Of a DNA stretch of 26,040 nt, positions 1-6,399 are shown piece after piece. The DNA comes from JAAZAI01 sp050942875 (lineage in GTDB: Bacteria > Verrucomicrobiota > Kiritimatiellia > RFP12 > UBA3636). The notes below the pieces were generated by a model that saw only the letters and a list, made by a program, of their open reading frames with translations, was not told the origin of the DNA and made no database searches. The position numbers and the translations under genes are program-made. How positions within the stretch are numbered: position 1 is the first letter of the stretch; every line of letters begins with the position of its first letter. The stretch covers positions 1 through 26,040 of the forward strand of contig JBMNOD010000050.1 in NCBI GenBank assembly GCA_050942875.1, read 5' to 3'.

Positions 1-12
1 GGCGTCGCCCCG

Positions 13-47
13 CCCGGGGGGTGCGCGCGCACCCCCGGGGCGCTTTT
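13..47 (+). terminator. GC-rich hairpin with T-tract, likely intrinsic terminator
   Basis: A G/C-only inverted repeat is centred at 26/27. Bases 17-26 pair with 27-36 and the lower stem 13-15 pairs with 37-39, with one bulged G. It is followed by TTTT at 44-47. This is the classic shape of a Rho-independent terminator for a plus-strand gene ending before the window. The stem is long and could also form alternative pairings with the C-run at 8-11. Confidence 0.6.
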
Positions 48-119
48 CGGTTCTCACCGGAAAGCGCCCTCACTTTAGCATATTTGGCTGAGACAAGATT
101 ACAGGTGGCAGTGTTTGGA

Positions 120-138
120 CTGGGGCGCGGGCGAATGG
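120..138 (+). repeat. Fragment of GC-rich dispersed repeat (module beta)
   Basis: The 19 bases starting CTGGGGCGCGGGCG recur with one or two changes at 13325, 13391 (shorter) and 22875. Here only the first part of the repeat is present; the ACGCGGCG-GGGA-CGCCGCGT hairpin that follows in the longer copies is missing. Confidence 0.5.
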
Positions 139-208
139 ACGACGCGTCGTAGCCGCGTCGGTACTGCTGGGTACATCGCACAAGGGGGCCCGGATGGACT
201 GATATCAA

Positions 209-237
209 CAATCTTGAAGATTCTTTCAAGATTATTG
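209..237. repeat. Inverted repeat AATCTTGAA/TTCAAGATT
   Basis: Arms 210-218 and 225-233 are perfect 9-bp complements around a 6-base loop. The core arm sequence matches the stronger hairpin at 301-334 and resembles the one at 22795-22818, so it belongs to the same dispersed palindrome family (module alpha). The conserved GGACACGGAGGTCC tail is absent here. Confidence 0.55.
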
Positions 238-300
238 AGGTGGCGGGGTGTGGATCTTGCCACACGGGGAAGGGGTGCGGTGAGTGATAGATGGGAGAGT

Positions 301-365
301 GCTGTAATCTTGAAAAAGCTTTCAAGATTACAGCGGGCAGGACACGGAGGTCCAGCCGCACGATA
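301..365. repeat. Perfect 15-bp hairpin plus conserved tail (module alpha)
   Basis: Bases 301-315 and 320-334 are exact inverted complements with a four-base loop AAGC. The hairpin is followed by a 29-base tail (337-365) containing the small palindrome GGAC-ACGGA-GGTCC. The same hairpin-plus-tail order occurs at 22791-22859, where the tail differs at only two positions. It is not followed by a T-tract, so a simple terminator role is unlikely. Confidence 0.65.
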
Positions 366-474
366 AAGGGGGCGTGCTATGGAGGCGCGTGTCTGGGGGG
401 AGGGGCGGGAGGGAGAGGGGGGAGGGCGGGGATTACGCTCGCATTCGGGGCTGGGTTCCGATAGAATAGCGGGC

Positions 475-1467
475 ATGTCTCGAACTTTGAAGTCAGGTGC
501 CGCAGTGGCGGTTGCGACGGCGCTGGAAGGGCTCCAGCAGCCGATTTGTCTGTTGCTGACGTTTGTCGCTGTGGAGTCGACCATCCTTGTGCCGCTCGTT
601 CAGCTTTTCAGTTTTGGCGAAGGGGGGCGGCTTGCCCGTGACAGCGGGCTGGCGATTTTGCTGGTGGCGGGGGTGCTCCTGGCGGCGTTCATCTCAGGGT
701 CGACGCTGGCGCGCGAAATTTCGAGCGGCACGGTCGCGGCCGCCGTTTCGAAGCCGGTGCCGCGCTGGGTCTTTCTGCTTGGCAAGTTCGCGGGGGCGGC
801 GCTGGTGGTCCTGCTTTTCTGCTGGATCGAGACGATCGCCATCCTGCTGGCGGAGCGGAGTTCGGAGCACTATCTTGAGACGGAGACGATGGTGGGGCAC
901 ATCCGCGACACGCGGTGCGGGTTGCTGGCGATGGCGGCCCCCGTGCTGGCGTTGGCGAAGGCGGCGTTTGTGAATTGGCGCTTCCGTTGGCGCTTCGGGC
1001 TGTGGTTCTTCGTTTTTCTCGCCATTATTCAGACGCTGCTTGTTGCTGTCATCGGCCTGTTTGGCCGCGATGGCGCCTGGCTCGGCTTCGGCGGCCATGC
1101 GCCGGCGTTGGATTTCCGCATTGTGCCCGCGGCGGCGCTGATTGCGATGCTCCTGGGCATTTTCTGCGCGCTGGCCACGGCGCTTTCCACGCGGTTGCAG
1201 ACGGGCGCGGCGGTGGCGGCTTCCTTCGCGGTGCTTTTCGTCGGTTTTTTGGCGGACCGCCATTTCGGGGGCGCGGCGGGCGCCCTGCCACGCCTGCTTT
1301 ACGCCGTGGTGCCGGACGTGCAGCATTTCTGGGTGGTGGACAGCCTGGCGGGCGGCGGCGCGATTCCGTGGCGCTACCTGGTGCAGGCTGGCGCCTACGC
1401 GCTTTCCTACATGGCCTTTGTGCTGACGCTCGGGGCCATCTCCTTTCAACGTCGTGATCTGGGGTGA
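475..1467 (+). CDS. ABC-2 type transporter permease
   Basis: This encodes a polytopic inner-membrane subunit of an ABC exporter, about 330 residues from the ATG at 475. A longer frame opens at 379, but its extra residues are low-complexity and read through repeat DNA, so I prefer 475. Several hydrophobic stretches are visible, including one near residues 20-45, one after the charged GEGGRLARDSG segment and others further on. The segment REISSGTVAAAVSKPVPRW followed by LLGKFAGA is characteristic of ABC-2 permeases, in which a cytoplasmic loop rich in Gly, Lys and Pro precedes a membrane helix. The stop overlaps the next gene (GTGA), so it is translationally coupled to the ATPase at 1464. The substrate cannot be told. 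No clear Shine-Dalgarno is seen. Confidence 0.8.
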   Translation: MSRTLKSGAAVAVATALEGLQQPICLLLTFVAVESTILVPLVQLFSFGEGGRLARDSGLAILLVAGVLLAAFISGSTLAREISSGTVAAAVSKPVPRWVFLLGKFAGAALVVLLFCWIETIAILLAERSSEHYLETETMVGHIRDTRCGLLAMAAPVLALAKAAFVNWRFRWRFGLWFFVFLAIIQTLLVAVIGLFGRDGAWLGFGGHAPALDFRIVPAAALIAMLLGIFCALATALSTRLQTGAAVAASFAVLFVGFLADRHFGGAAGALPRLLYAVVPDVQHFWVVDSLAGGGAIPWRYLVQAGAYALSYMAFVLTLGAISFQRRDLG

Positions 1468-2336
1468 ACATGGATGCCGATGCTTGCAAGTCCGCTGTTG
1501 TGAGAGCGGACAATTTGAAAAAAGTTTTCCGTGATTTTTGGCGGCGACCGAAGAAACTTGCCGTTGACGATGTTTCCTTTGCCATTCAAAAAGGCGAGGT
1601 GTTCGGATTGCTCGGGCCGAATGGTTCGGGCAAGAGCACGACGATCAAGATGCTTCTTGGGCTGCTTCAGCCGACTGCCGGCGCGGTGCGGCTTTTTGGC
1701 CTTGATCCTTTCAGCCCGCGCGCGAAGTCGCGCATTGGCTATTTGCCTGAGTTTTCGCATTTCCATCCTTATTTGACACCGCGCGAGACACTCCGCTATT
1801 ACGGCGGGCTTTTCGACATGCCGTCGACGCTCCGCCAGGAACGTTCAGAGGGGCTGCTTGTGCGCGTGGGGTTGGCGGAGGCGGCGAACCGGCCTGTGGG
1901 CGAATTTTCCAAGGGCATGGCGCGGCGGGTGGGCTTGGCGCAGGCATTGCTCAATGAGCCGGATCTGGTGATTCTGGACGAGCCGACATCGGGGCTTGAT
2001 CCGATTGGACGCCACGAGGTCAAGACGCTGATCAAGGAACTTGCCGATGAGGGGCGCACGGTATTGCTTTCCTCGCATCTGCTCGCCGAGGTCGAGGATG
2101 TGTGCGACCGTGTTGTGATTCTTGGAAGCGGCCGGATTTGCGCGGAAGGGCGGCTTGACGAACTGCTCAAGACGCGGGACGGCTTGCTGATGCGCATCTC
2201 GGGCTTGGACGAAGCGCGCGCCGAGAGCTTCCGCCTGCAGATGGAGTCCGAGGGGGCGCGAGTCGAGCTGGATCGTCCGTCGATGACGCTTGAGGCGTTC
2301 TTCCTGGCGACGATCGAAGGGAGCAAGAAGCCATGA
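1464..2336 (+). CDS. ABC transporter ATP-binding protein
   Basis: This is the cytoplasmic ATPase of the exporter, 290 residues. The Walker A motif GPNGSGKSTT lies at about residues 51-60. The signature segment is a variant, EFSKGMARR, at about 147-155. Walker B with the catalytic Glu, LVILDEPTSGLDP, is at about 168-180, and a switch-region SSHLLAEVED follows. Start choice: GTG at 1464 overlaps the upstream TGA, while an ATG two codons later (1470) is equally possible. The final codon overlaps the next ATG (ATGA at 2333). Domain order and length fit the CcmA/NatA-like ATPases that pair with ABC-2 permeases; energising the two flanking permeases is the natural inference. Confidence 0.93.
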   Translation: MNMDADACKSAVVRADNLKKVFRDFWRRPKKLAVDDVSFAIQKGEVFGLLGPNGSGKSTTIKMLLGLLQPTAGAVRLFGLDPFSPRAKSRIGYLPEFSHFHPYLTPRETLRYYGGLFDMPSTLRQERSEGLLVRVGLAEAANRPVGEFSKGMARRVGLAQALLNEPDLVILDEPTSGLDPIGRHEVKTLIKELADEGRTVLLSSHLLAEVEDVCDRVVILGSGRICAEGRLDELLKTRDGLLMRISGLDEARAESFRLQMESEGARVELDRPSMTLEAFFLATIEGSKKP

Positions 2337-3649
2337 TCCGTCGTGTCGCCGCCCTCGTGCTGCTTGGCATCCGCGCGCCATTGCGTTCGCGCCTGGCGCT
2401 GGGGCTGCTGGCGCCGCTGGCGGTTGTTTTTGCCGGCATCCGCGGCGATGGCACGGTGCAGGGCGAGGTGCGCATGCTGCTGACGTGGACGCTGGGCGCG
2501 GCGACGGCGGTGCTGGGTGCGGCGACGCTGTGGGCGGGCTGTGCGGCCGTGGCCTCGGACATCGAGGCGGGGCGCCATGCGTCCACGGCCGTTTCGCCTG
2601 CGCGTCCGTTTGAGATTTGGCTGGGTCGGTGGATCGGCCTTGTCGTGGTGAACGGCGCGCTTTTGTTCATTGCCGTGGCGGTGGCGTATGCGCAGCTCAA
2701 GATCAAGGGCATTCCGGCCGAGGCGACGGCGGTGTCGCGAAGTCTGGAGCTTGCCGTGGACACTTTGCACATGGAAGCCGAGCGGCTGTATGCGCATGCC
2801 GAGTCGCAGGGGGCGGTGCCGGAGGGTGTTCCGAAGGCGCACATCGTCGCTTCGATCGAGAAGGATTTGCTGACGGGACATTTTCCTGTTGATCCCGGCC
2901 AGAGTCGGGAGTGGGTGTTCAAGCTTCGTCCGGGCGACGCCGCCCACGCGATGACGGTGAAGTTCAAGTTTCTTTCGTCGTTTGGCGTGTCGGCGGGGTG
3001 CATGGGCGAATGCGCGGTGCTGAACGCCGATGGCGATGTTGTGGCCTCTTACGAGCTTGCCGAAGACGACAAGGGCGAGGTGGCTTTTGATGTGCCCGCC
3101 GGGGCGGTGGAAGGCTCGTCGCTGAAGGTGCTTTTCACGAACACGGCGTCGGATGAAGGCATGGCGGTGCTGGTGCAGCACGGCGATTCGATGACGGTGC
3201 TCGTTCCGGATGGCGGTGTGGAGCGCAATTTGTTCAAGAGCTGGATCGCGTTGCTCGCGTTGCTTTCCCTGCTTGCGGCGATTGGCGTGGCATGCGGTGC
3301 GACGTTTTCGTTTCCGGTGGCGGCGTTCACGGCGAGTGCGCTGGTGCTCATCGCCATTGTCGGCCGGAGCGATTTGGCAGAGGAAGGTCGCGAAATACGC
3401 CATTCGCATGGCCCGGTTCGCGAGAAAACGGCAGTCGAGCGCGCGCTCGATGCATTTTCAAAGACAATGTCTGATGGCGTTGTGGCGGTGCTCAAGCCGA
3501 TGTCGGAGGTTCGGGCGCTTGATCGTCTTGGCGATGGGCTTGCCATTTCTCCTTGCGCCGTCCTCCGTTCCGTGTTTTACACGGGGCTGTTGCTGCCGAT
3601 GGGCTTTGGCGTGCTGGCGGCACTGGCGCTGAGAAGGCGGGAGCTGTAG
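2333..3649 (+). CDS. ABC-2 type permease-like membrane protein with large extracytoplasmic domain
   Basis: 438 residues, starting with an ATGA overlap with the ATPase. The N-terminal part has two or more membrane helices (about residues 20-40 and 55-80), then SDIEAGRH and ARPFEIWLGRWIG, an ABC-2-like cytoplasmic coupling segment before another helix. Residues about 125-295 are hydrophilic and predicted to lie outside the membrane; their alternating pattern, with short segments such as ADGDVVASYELAEDD, looks beta-rich. Three further hydrophobic stretches follow (about 303-345 and 410-430), and the protein ends in RRREL. With the two genes before it, this forms a three-gene exporter in which this permease carries the sensing or substrate-handling domain. 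The function of that domain is not recognisable. Confidence 0.75.
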   Translation: MIRRVAALVLLGIRAPLRSRLALGLLAPLAVVFAGIRGDGTVQGEVRMLLTWTLGAATAVLGAATLWAGCAAVASDIEAGRHASTAVSPARPFEIWLGRWIGLVVVNGALLFIAVAVAYAQLKIKGIPAEATAVSRSLELAVDTLHMEAERLYAHAESQGAVPEGVPKAHIVASIEKDLLTGHFPVDPGQSREWVFKLRPGDAAHAMTVKFKFLSSFGVSAGCMGECAVLNADGDVVASYELAEDDKGEVAFDVPAGAVEGSSLKVLFTNTASDEGMAVLVQHGDSMTVLVPDGGVERNLFKSWIALLALLSLLAAIGVACGATFSFPVAAFTASALVLIAIVGRSDLAEEGREIRHSHGPVREKTAVERALDAFSKTMSDGVVAVLKPMSEVRALDRLGDGLAISPCAVLRSVFYTGLLLPMGFGVLAALALRRREL

Positions 3650-3705
3650 GGGGTGTGCGGCAACGGGGTTGACGCACGCCTAAGTCCAAGGCCCAAGGTC
3701 CAAAG

Positions 3706-5229
3706 TCACGAGCCCCAGGCGATGAGTTCTTCGCGGTCGTCGAAGTGATCGGTGTGGTCGGCGAAGATCTGGCAGGTTTCGTGGCCTTTGCCGGCGATGA
3801 GCACGACATCGCCGGGTTGGTCGGCGAGCAGGACGGTGCGCCGGATGGCGGCGCGCCGATCGGGCTCGACGAGGATCATGCCGGGCGCGGTGCGCCCGGC
3901 CACCCCAACCACGGGGGGTTGGGGCGCAGGACTCCGGGGTGGCGGGGGATCGGGGATGCCGGCGAGGATGTCGTCGATGATGGCGATGGGGTCTTCGGAG
4001 CGGGGGTTGTCCGACGTGATCATGCAGATGTCGGCAAGGCGCGCGGCGGCTTCGCCCATGAGCGGGCGTTTGCGGCGGTCGCGGTCGCCGCCTGCGCCGA
4101 AGACGATGAAGAGGCGTCCCCGGGTGATTTCACGCAGCGTGGCGAGGACGTTTTCGATGGCGTCGGGCGTGTGCGCGTAGTCGATGAAGTAATCGGCTGG
4201 CGAGGCTTTGACGCGCACGCGTTCGAGGCGTCCGCGCACGGGGGCGGCGGCGGCGAGCGAGGCGAGCGCCTTGCGGGCCGGGACGCCATGGAGCAGGGCC
4301 AGGGTGAACGCGCAAAGCACGTTGTGGATGTTGTGGCGCCCGAGCAGGCGGATGCGCACGCGCGAGGAGCCGCCGGGATAGTCGAGGCGAAATTCACAGC
4401 CGTCGCTGGAGAGACGTTCGTTTGAGAAGCGCACATCGGCATCGGATGCGGCGCCGTAGGACAGCACGGGCGCGCCGCCGTCGGCCTTGACGGCCTCGAC
4501 GAGGCGGCGGCCGTAGGGGCAGTCGAGGTTGATGGCGGCCGGAAAGCGTGCCGGGATGAAAAGCAGGCGCTTGGCTTCGAAGTAGGCTTCCATCGTGCCG
4601 TGGTAGTCGAGGTGGTCCTGCGTGAGGTTCGTGAAGGCTATGGCTGCGAAGCGTGTGCCGTCGGTGCGGCGCTGCGCGAGGGCGTGGGAGGAGACTTCCA
4701 TGACGGCTGCTTCGCAGCCGCTGTCGCGCATTTCCGCGAAGAGGGATTGCAGTTCGAGCGGTCCTGGCGTGGTGTTGTGCGCCGGGGTTTCCCGGGTTTC
4801 GACGGGCGTCCGCCCGAGGAGGGCGGCGAGGGGGGGCGGCCGGCGGGGCGGGGCGGTGATGTAGGAGATCGTCGAGACGAGTCCGGCGGGTTGGTCGCAG
4901 TCGTTGAGGATTTTGCGGAGCAGCGCGGCGGTCGTCGTCTTGCCGTTCGTGCCTGTGATGCCGAACACGTCGATTGCGGTTGTGGGGTCTCCGTAGGCGC
5001 GGCAGGCGAGCGCCGCGATTTCGCGGCGGGAGTCCTCGACGGTGCGCCAGGCGACGCCCTCGGGCACGCCGTCGGCTGGGCGGGGGAGTTCGGTGACGAT
5101 CTCCGCCGCGCCGGCTTCGATGGCGGCGGCGATGAAGCGCGCTCCGTCGTCCGCGGCGCCGCGGACGGCGACGAAGGTGTCGCCCGGCTTGACGAGCCGG
5201 GAATCGCACTTCAGCGCAGCGGGATTCAC
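3706..5229 (-). CDS. murE: UDP-N-acetylmuramoyl-tripeptide synthetase MurE (meso-DAP-adding)
   Basis: This cytoplasmic enzyme of peptidoglycan synthesis joins meso-diaminopimelate to UDP-MurNAc-L-Ala-D-Glu using ATP. With the GTG at 5229 it has 507 residues. The Mur-ligase P-loop GITGTNGKTTT is at about 90-100. The DNPR motif that marks DAP-specific MurE is at about 407-410, and GKGHE is near 480. A frame extends to an ATG at 5292, but that would overlap the upstream gene by 67 bases and add an unrelated segment. The GTG at 5229 overlaps the preceding stop as GTGA and leads straight into the conserved DSRLVKPGDTFVAVRG. Oddity: between DDILAG and VEPDR there is a Pro-rich insert of roughly 25 residues, encoded by palindromic DNA (3880-3942). 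Confidence 0.95.
   Translation of the reverse strand: MNPAALKCDSRLVKPGDTFVAVRGAADDGARFIAAAIEAGAAEIVTELPRPADGVPEGVAWRTVEDSRREIAALACRAYGDPTTAIDVFGITGTNGKTTTAALLRKILNDCDQPAGLVSTISYITAPPRRPPPLAALLGRTPVETRETPAHNTTPGPLELQSLFAEMRDSGCEAAVMEVSSHALAQRRTDGTRFAAIAFTNLTQDHLDYHGTMEAYFEAKRLLFIPARFPAAINLDCPYGRRLVEAVKADGGAPVLSYGAASDADVRFSNERLSSDGCEFRLDYPGGSSRVRIRLLGRHNIHNVLCAFTLALLHGVPARKALASLAAAAPVRGRLERVRVKASPADYFIDYAHTPDAIENVLATLREITRGRLFIVFGAGGDRDRRKRPLMGEAAARLADICMITSDNPRSEDPIAIIDDILAGIPDPPPPRSPAPQPPVVGVAGRTAPGMILVEPDRRAAIRRTVLLADQPGDVVLIAGKGHETCQIFADHTDHFDDREELIAWGS
3880..3942. repeat. Nested palindromes inside murE encoding a Pro-rich insert
   Basis: Bases 3880-3888 and 3892-3900 are perfect 9-bp complements with a 3-base loop. 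Bases 3903-3910 pair with 3917-3924 (8 bp), and CCACCCC (3900-3906) can alternatively pair with GGGGTGG (3936-3942). The block sits in frame in murE and encodes the Pro-, Gly- and Ala-rich stretch between two conserved motifs. It resembles an in-frame insertion of a palindromic element, though gradual expansion of a GC-rich linker is also possible. Confidence 0.5.
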
Positions 5230-6038
5230 TTGTTGCCGGCGGCCAGGCCGTTCGAGGTCATGTAGCGGTAGCTCTTCTCGATCGAGTCCCACATTTCAAG
5301 CCCTTCGGCGACGTAGTCGAGTTCGACGATGATCGTGCTGACCTGCTCGGGGGCATTGGCGACGAGCTCGGGGATGGGCAGATCGCCGGTGCCGAGGGGC
5401 ATGAGATCGATCTTCATGTCGAGGAGGCCGTTCTTCATGCCGTCGACGGCGGCTTTCTGGCGGCAGACGCCGTCCTTCATGTGGATGAGGATGGTGTCGT
5501 CGGCGAATCGCTTGAGCATCTCGACCGGGTCTTCCGTGCCCTTGTTGGTGGACCAGAAGCAGTCGATTTGGTACTTCACCTCGGGGCAGAGCTTGCGGTA
5601 GATGTCGTATTTGAGCGTGCCGTCGATGCGTTCGAATTCCCAATAATGGTTGTGCTGGAAGAGCGTGATGCCGGCGGGCTTGAACTTTTCGATGAGTTCG
5701 TTCGTTCGTTCGGCTGTGGCCTTGATCGCGTCGAGGTCCTTGAAATCGTCGGGGCCATAGCCGCAGACGCAGGTGTCGAGGCCGAGGATGCCGAGGGTGT
5801 CGATGATTTCGGAGGCGTCCTCGGGTTTGTGTGGCCACGGGGAGTGGGAGGAGTAGATCTTCAGGCCGAGGTCGTCGAGCAGCTTCTTGAATTCGGCGGG
5901 CGGGATGTCGTGGAAGCCGGCGGGTTCGACGCCCTTGAAGCCGATGTCGGCGACGCGCTTGACGACGTTGATGAAGTCTTCGCGGGTTTTTGAGAATTCG
6001 CGGAGGGAATAGAGCTGAACAGAGAGAGGCTTGGGCAT
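5226..6038 (-). CDS. Sugar phosphate isomerase/epimerase (AP-endonuclease-2/xylose-isomerase-like TIM barrel)
   Basis: 270 residues from the ATG at 6038, preceded by an AAAGGAA ribosome-binding site. A longer frame to 6170 reads through the 5' leader and is not favoured. The fold is recognised from the opening LSVQLYSLREF, from GFKGVEPAGF after helix 1, and from the metal-ligand-bearing strands YQIDCFW, ILIHMKDG and IIVELDY. These give the Asp, His and Glu positions typical of divalent-metal-dependent sugar epimerases. It lacks a signal peptide, so it is cytoplasmic. Its stop overlaps the murE GTG, an unexpected pairing of carbohydrate metabolism with wall synthesis. The exact sugar is unknown. 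Confidence 0.85.
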   Translation of the reverse strand: MPKPLSVQLYSLREFSKTREDFINVVKRVADIGFKGVEPAGFHDIPPAEFKKLLDDLGLKIYSSHSPWPHKPEDASEIIDTLGILGLDTCVCGYGPDDFKDLDAIKATAERTNELIEKFKPAGITLFQHNHYWEFERIDGTLKYDIYRKLCPEVKYQIDCFWSTNKGTEDPVEMLKRFADDTILIHMKDGVCRQKAAVDGMKNGLLDMKIDLMPLGTGDLPIPELVANAPEQVSTIIVELDYVAEGLEMWDSIEKSYRYMTSNGLAAGNK

Positions 6039-6100
6039 GGTGGATTCCTTTTGCTGGTGTCTTTGGTGGAAATCAAGCGCGACATCCGCGCTCGCCTTTG

Positions 6101-6129
6101 AATGTACCAAGTCCCTGCCGTCTGTGCAA
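6101..6129 (-). promoter_or_regulatory. Candidate sigma-70-type promoter for isomerase-murE
   Basis: On the minus strand TTGCAC (6129-6124) and TACATT (6106-6101) are separated by 17 bp, each matching consensus at four or five of six positions. The predicted start would be near 6094, giving a leader of about 55 bases to the ATG at 6038. Confidence 0.4.
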
Positions 6130-6246
6130 ACGAATTCCTGTGCGATCGTCCGTTCGCCGAATTCCAGCAATCGGTCAGTCGGAGAGGGCGGGCAACCCTA
6201 TGGTCGTTGATTTGCTCGCCGATTGCCGATTCCGCTCTTTTTCCAT

Positions 6247-6276
6247 TTGACAGCAGAGGGGAAGATGGTGTAAATT
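6247..6276 (+). promoter_or_regulatory. Candidate sigma-70-type promoter for the LamG gene
   Basis: A perfect TTGACA at 6247-6252 is followed after 18 bp by TAAATT at 6271-6276 (four of six positions), with TG immediately before the -10. The surrounding DNA is A/T-rich relative to the window. Confidence 0.45.
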
Positions 6277-6399
6277 TAGTCACGTAACGAATTTTGTGCA
6301 CGTGCCGTGTAGGCTTGCGTTGGTTTCACAACATGAATCCACATGTGCGGGTGGCGCAAATTCGGGCAGGGAAAACAAGACAAAGAAAGGGCTGTGTAA

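Larger units (their letters stand above)
48..474. other. Non-coding region upstream of the ABC operon, holding dispersed repeats
   Basis: I see no credible gene here; open frames across it are low-complexity and run through palindromes. It contains a fragment of a GC-rich repeat (120-138), an imperfect AATCTTGAA hairpin (209-237), a perfect 15-bp-stem hairpin with a conserved tail (301-365) and a purine-rich G tract (about 395-430). A TAGAAT hexamer at 462-467 lies just before the first ABC gene, but no good -35 accompanies it. Confidence 0.6.
6039..6399. other. Divergent intergenic region, 361 bp
   Basis: It lies between the minus-strand isomerase and the plus-strand LamG gene. It holds a candidate promoter for each direction (6101-6129 minus; 6247-6276 plus) and no credible coding frame. 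The plus-strand leader would be about 115 bases long and ends in an A/G-rich stretch before the start codon. Confidence 0.6.

Noticed and set aside
99..584. 161-codon minus-strand frame at the left edge
   Set aside because: It reads through two palindromes and a GC repeat and shows no family features.
1799..3409. 536-codon minus-strand frame antisense to the ABC genes
   Set aside because: Its product is an Arg/His-rich shadow sequence, while the plus-strand frames carry Walker motifs and membrane helices with overlapping starts and stops.
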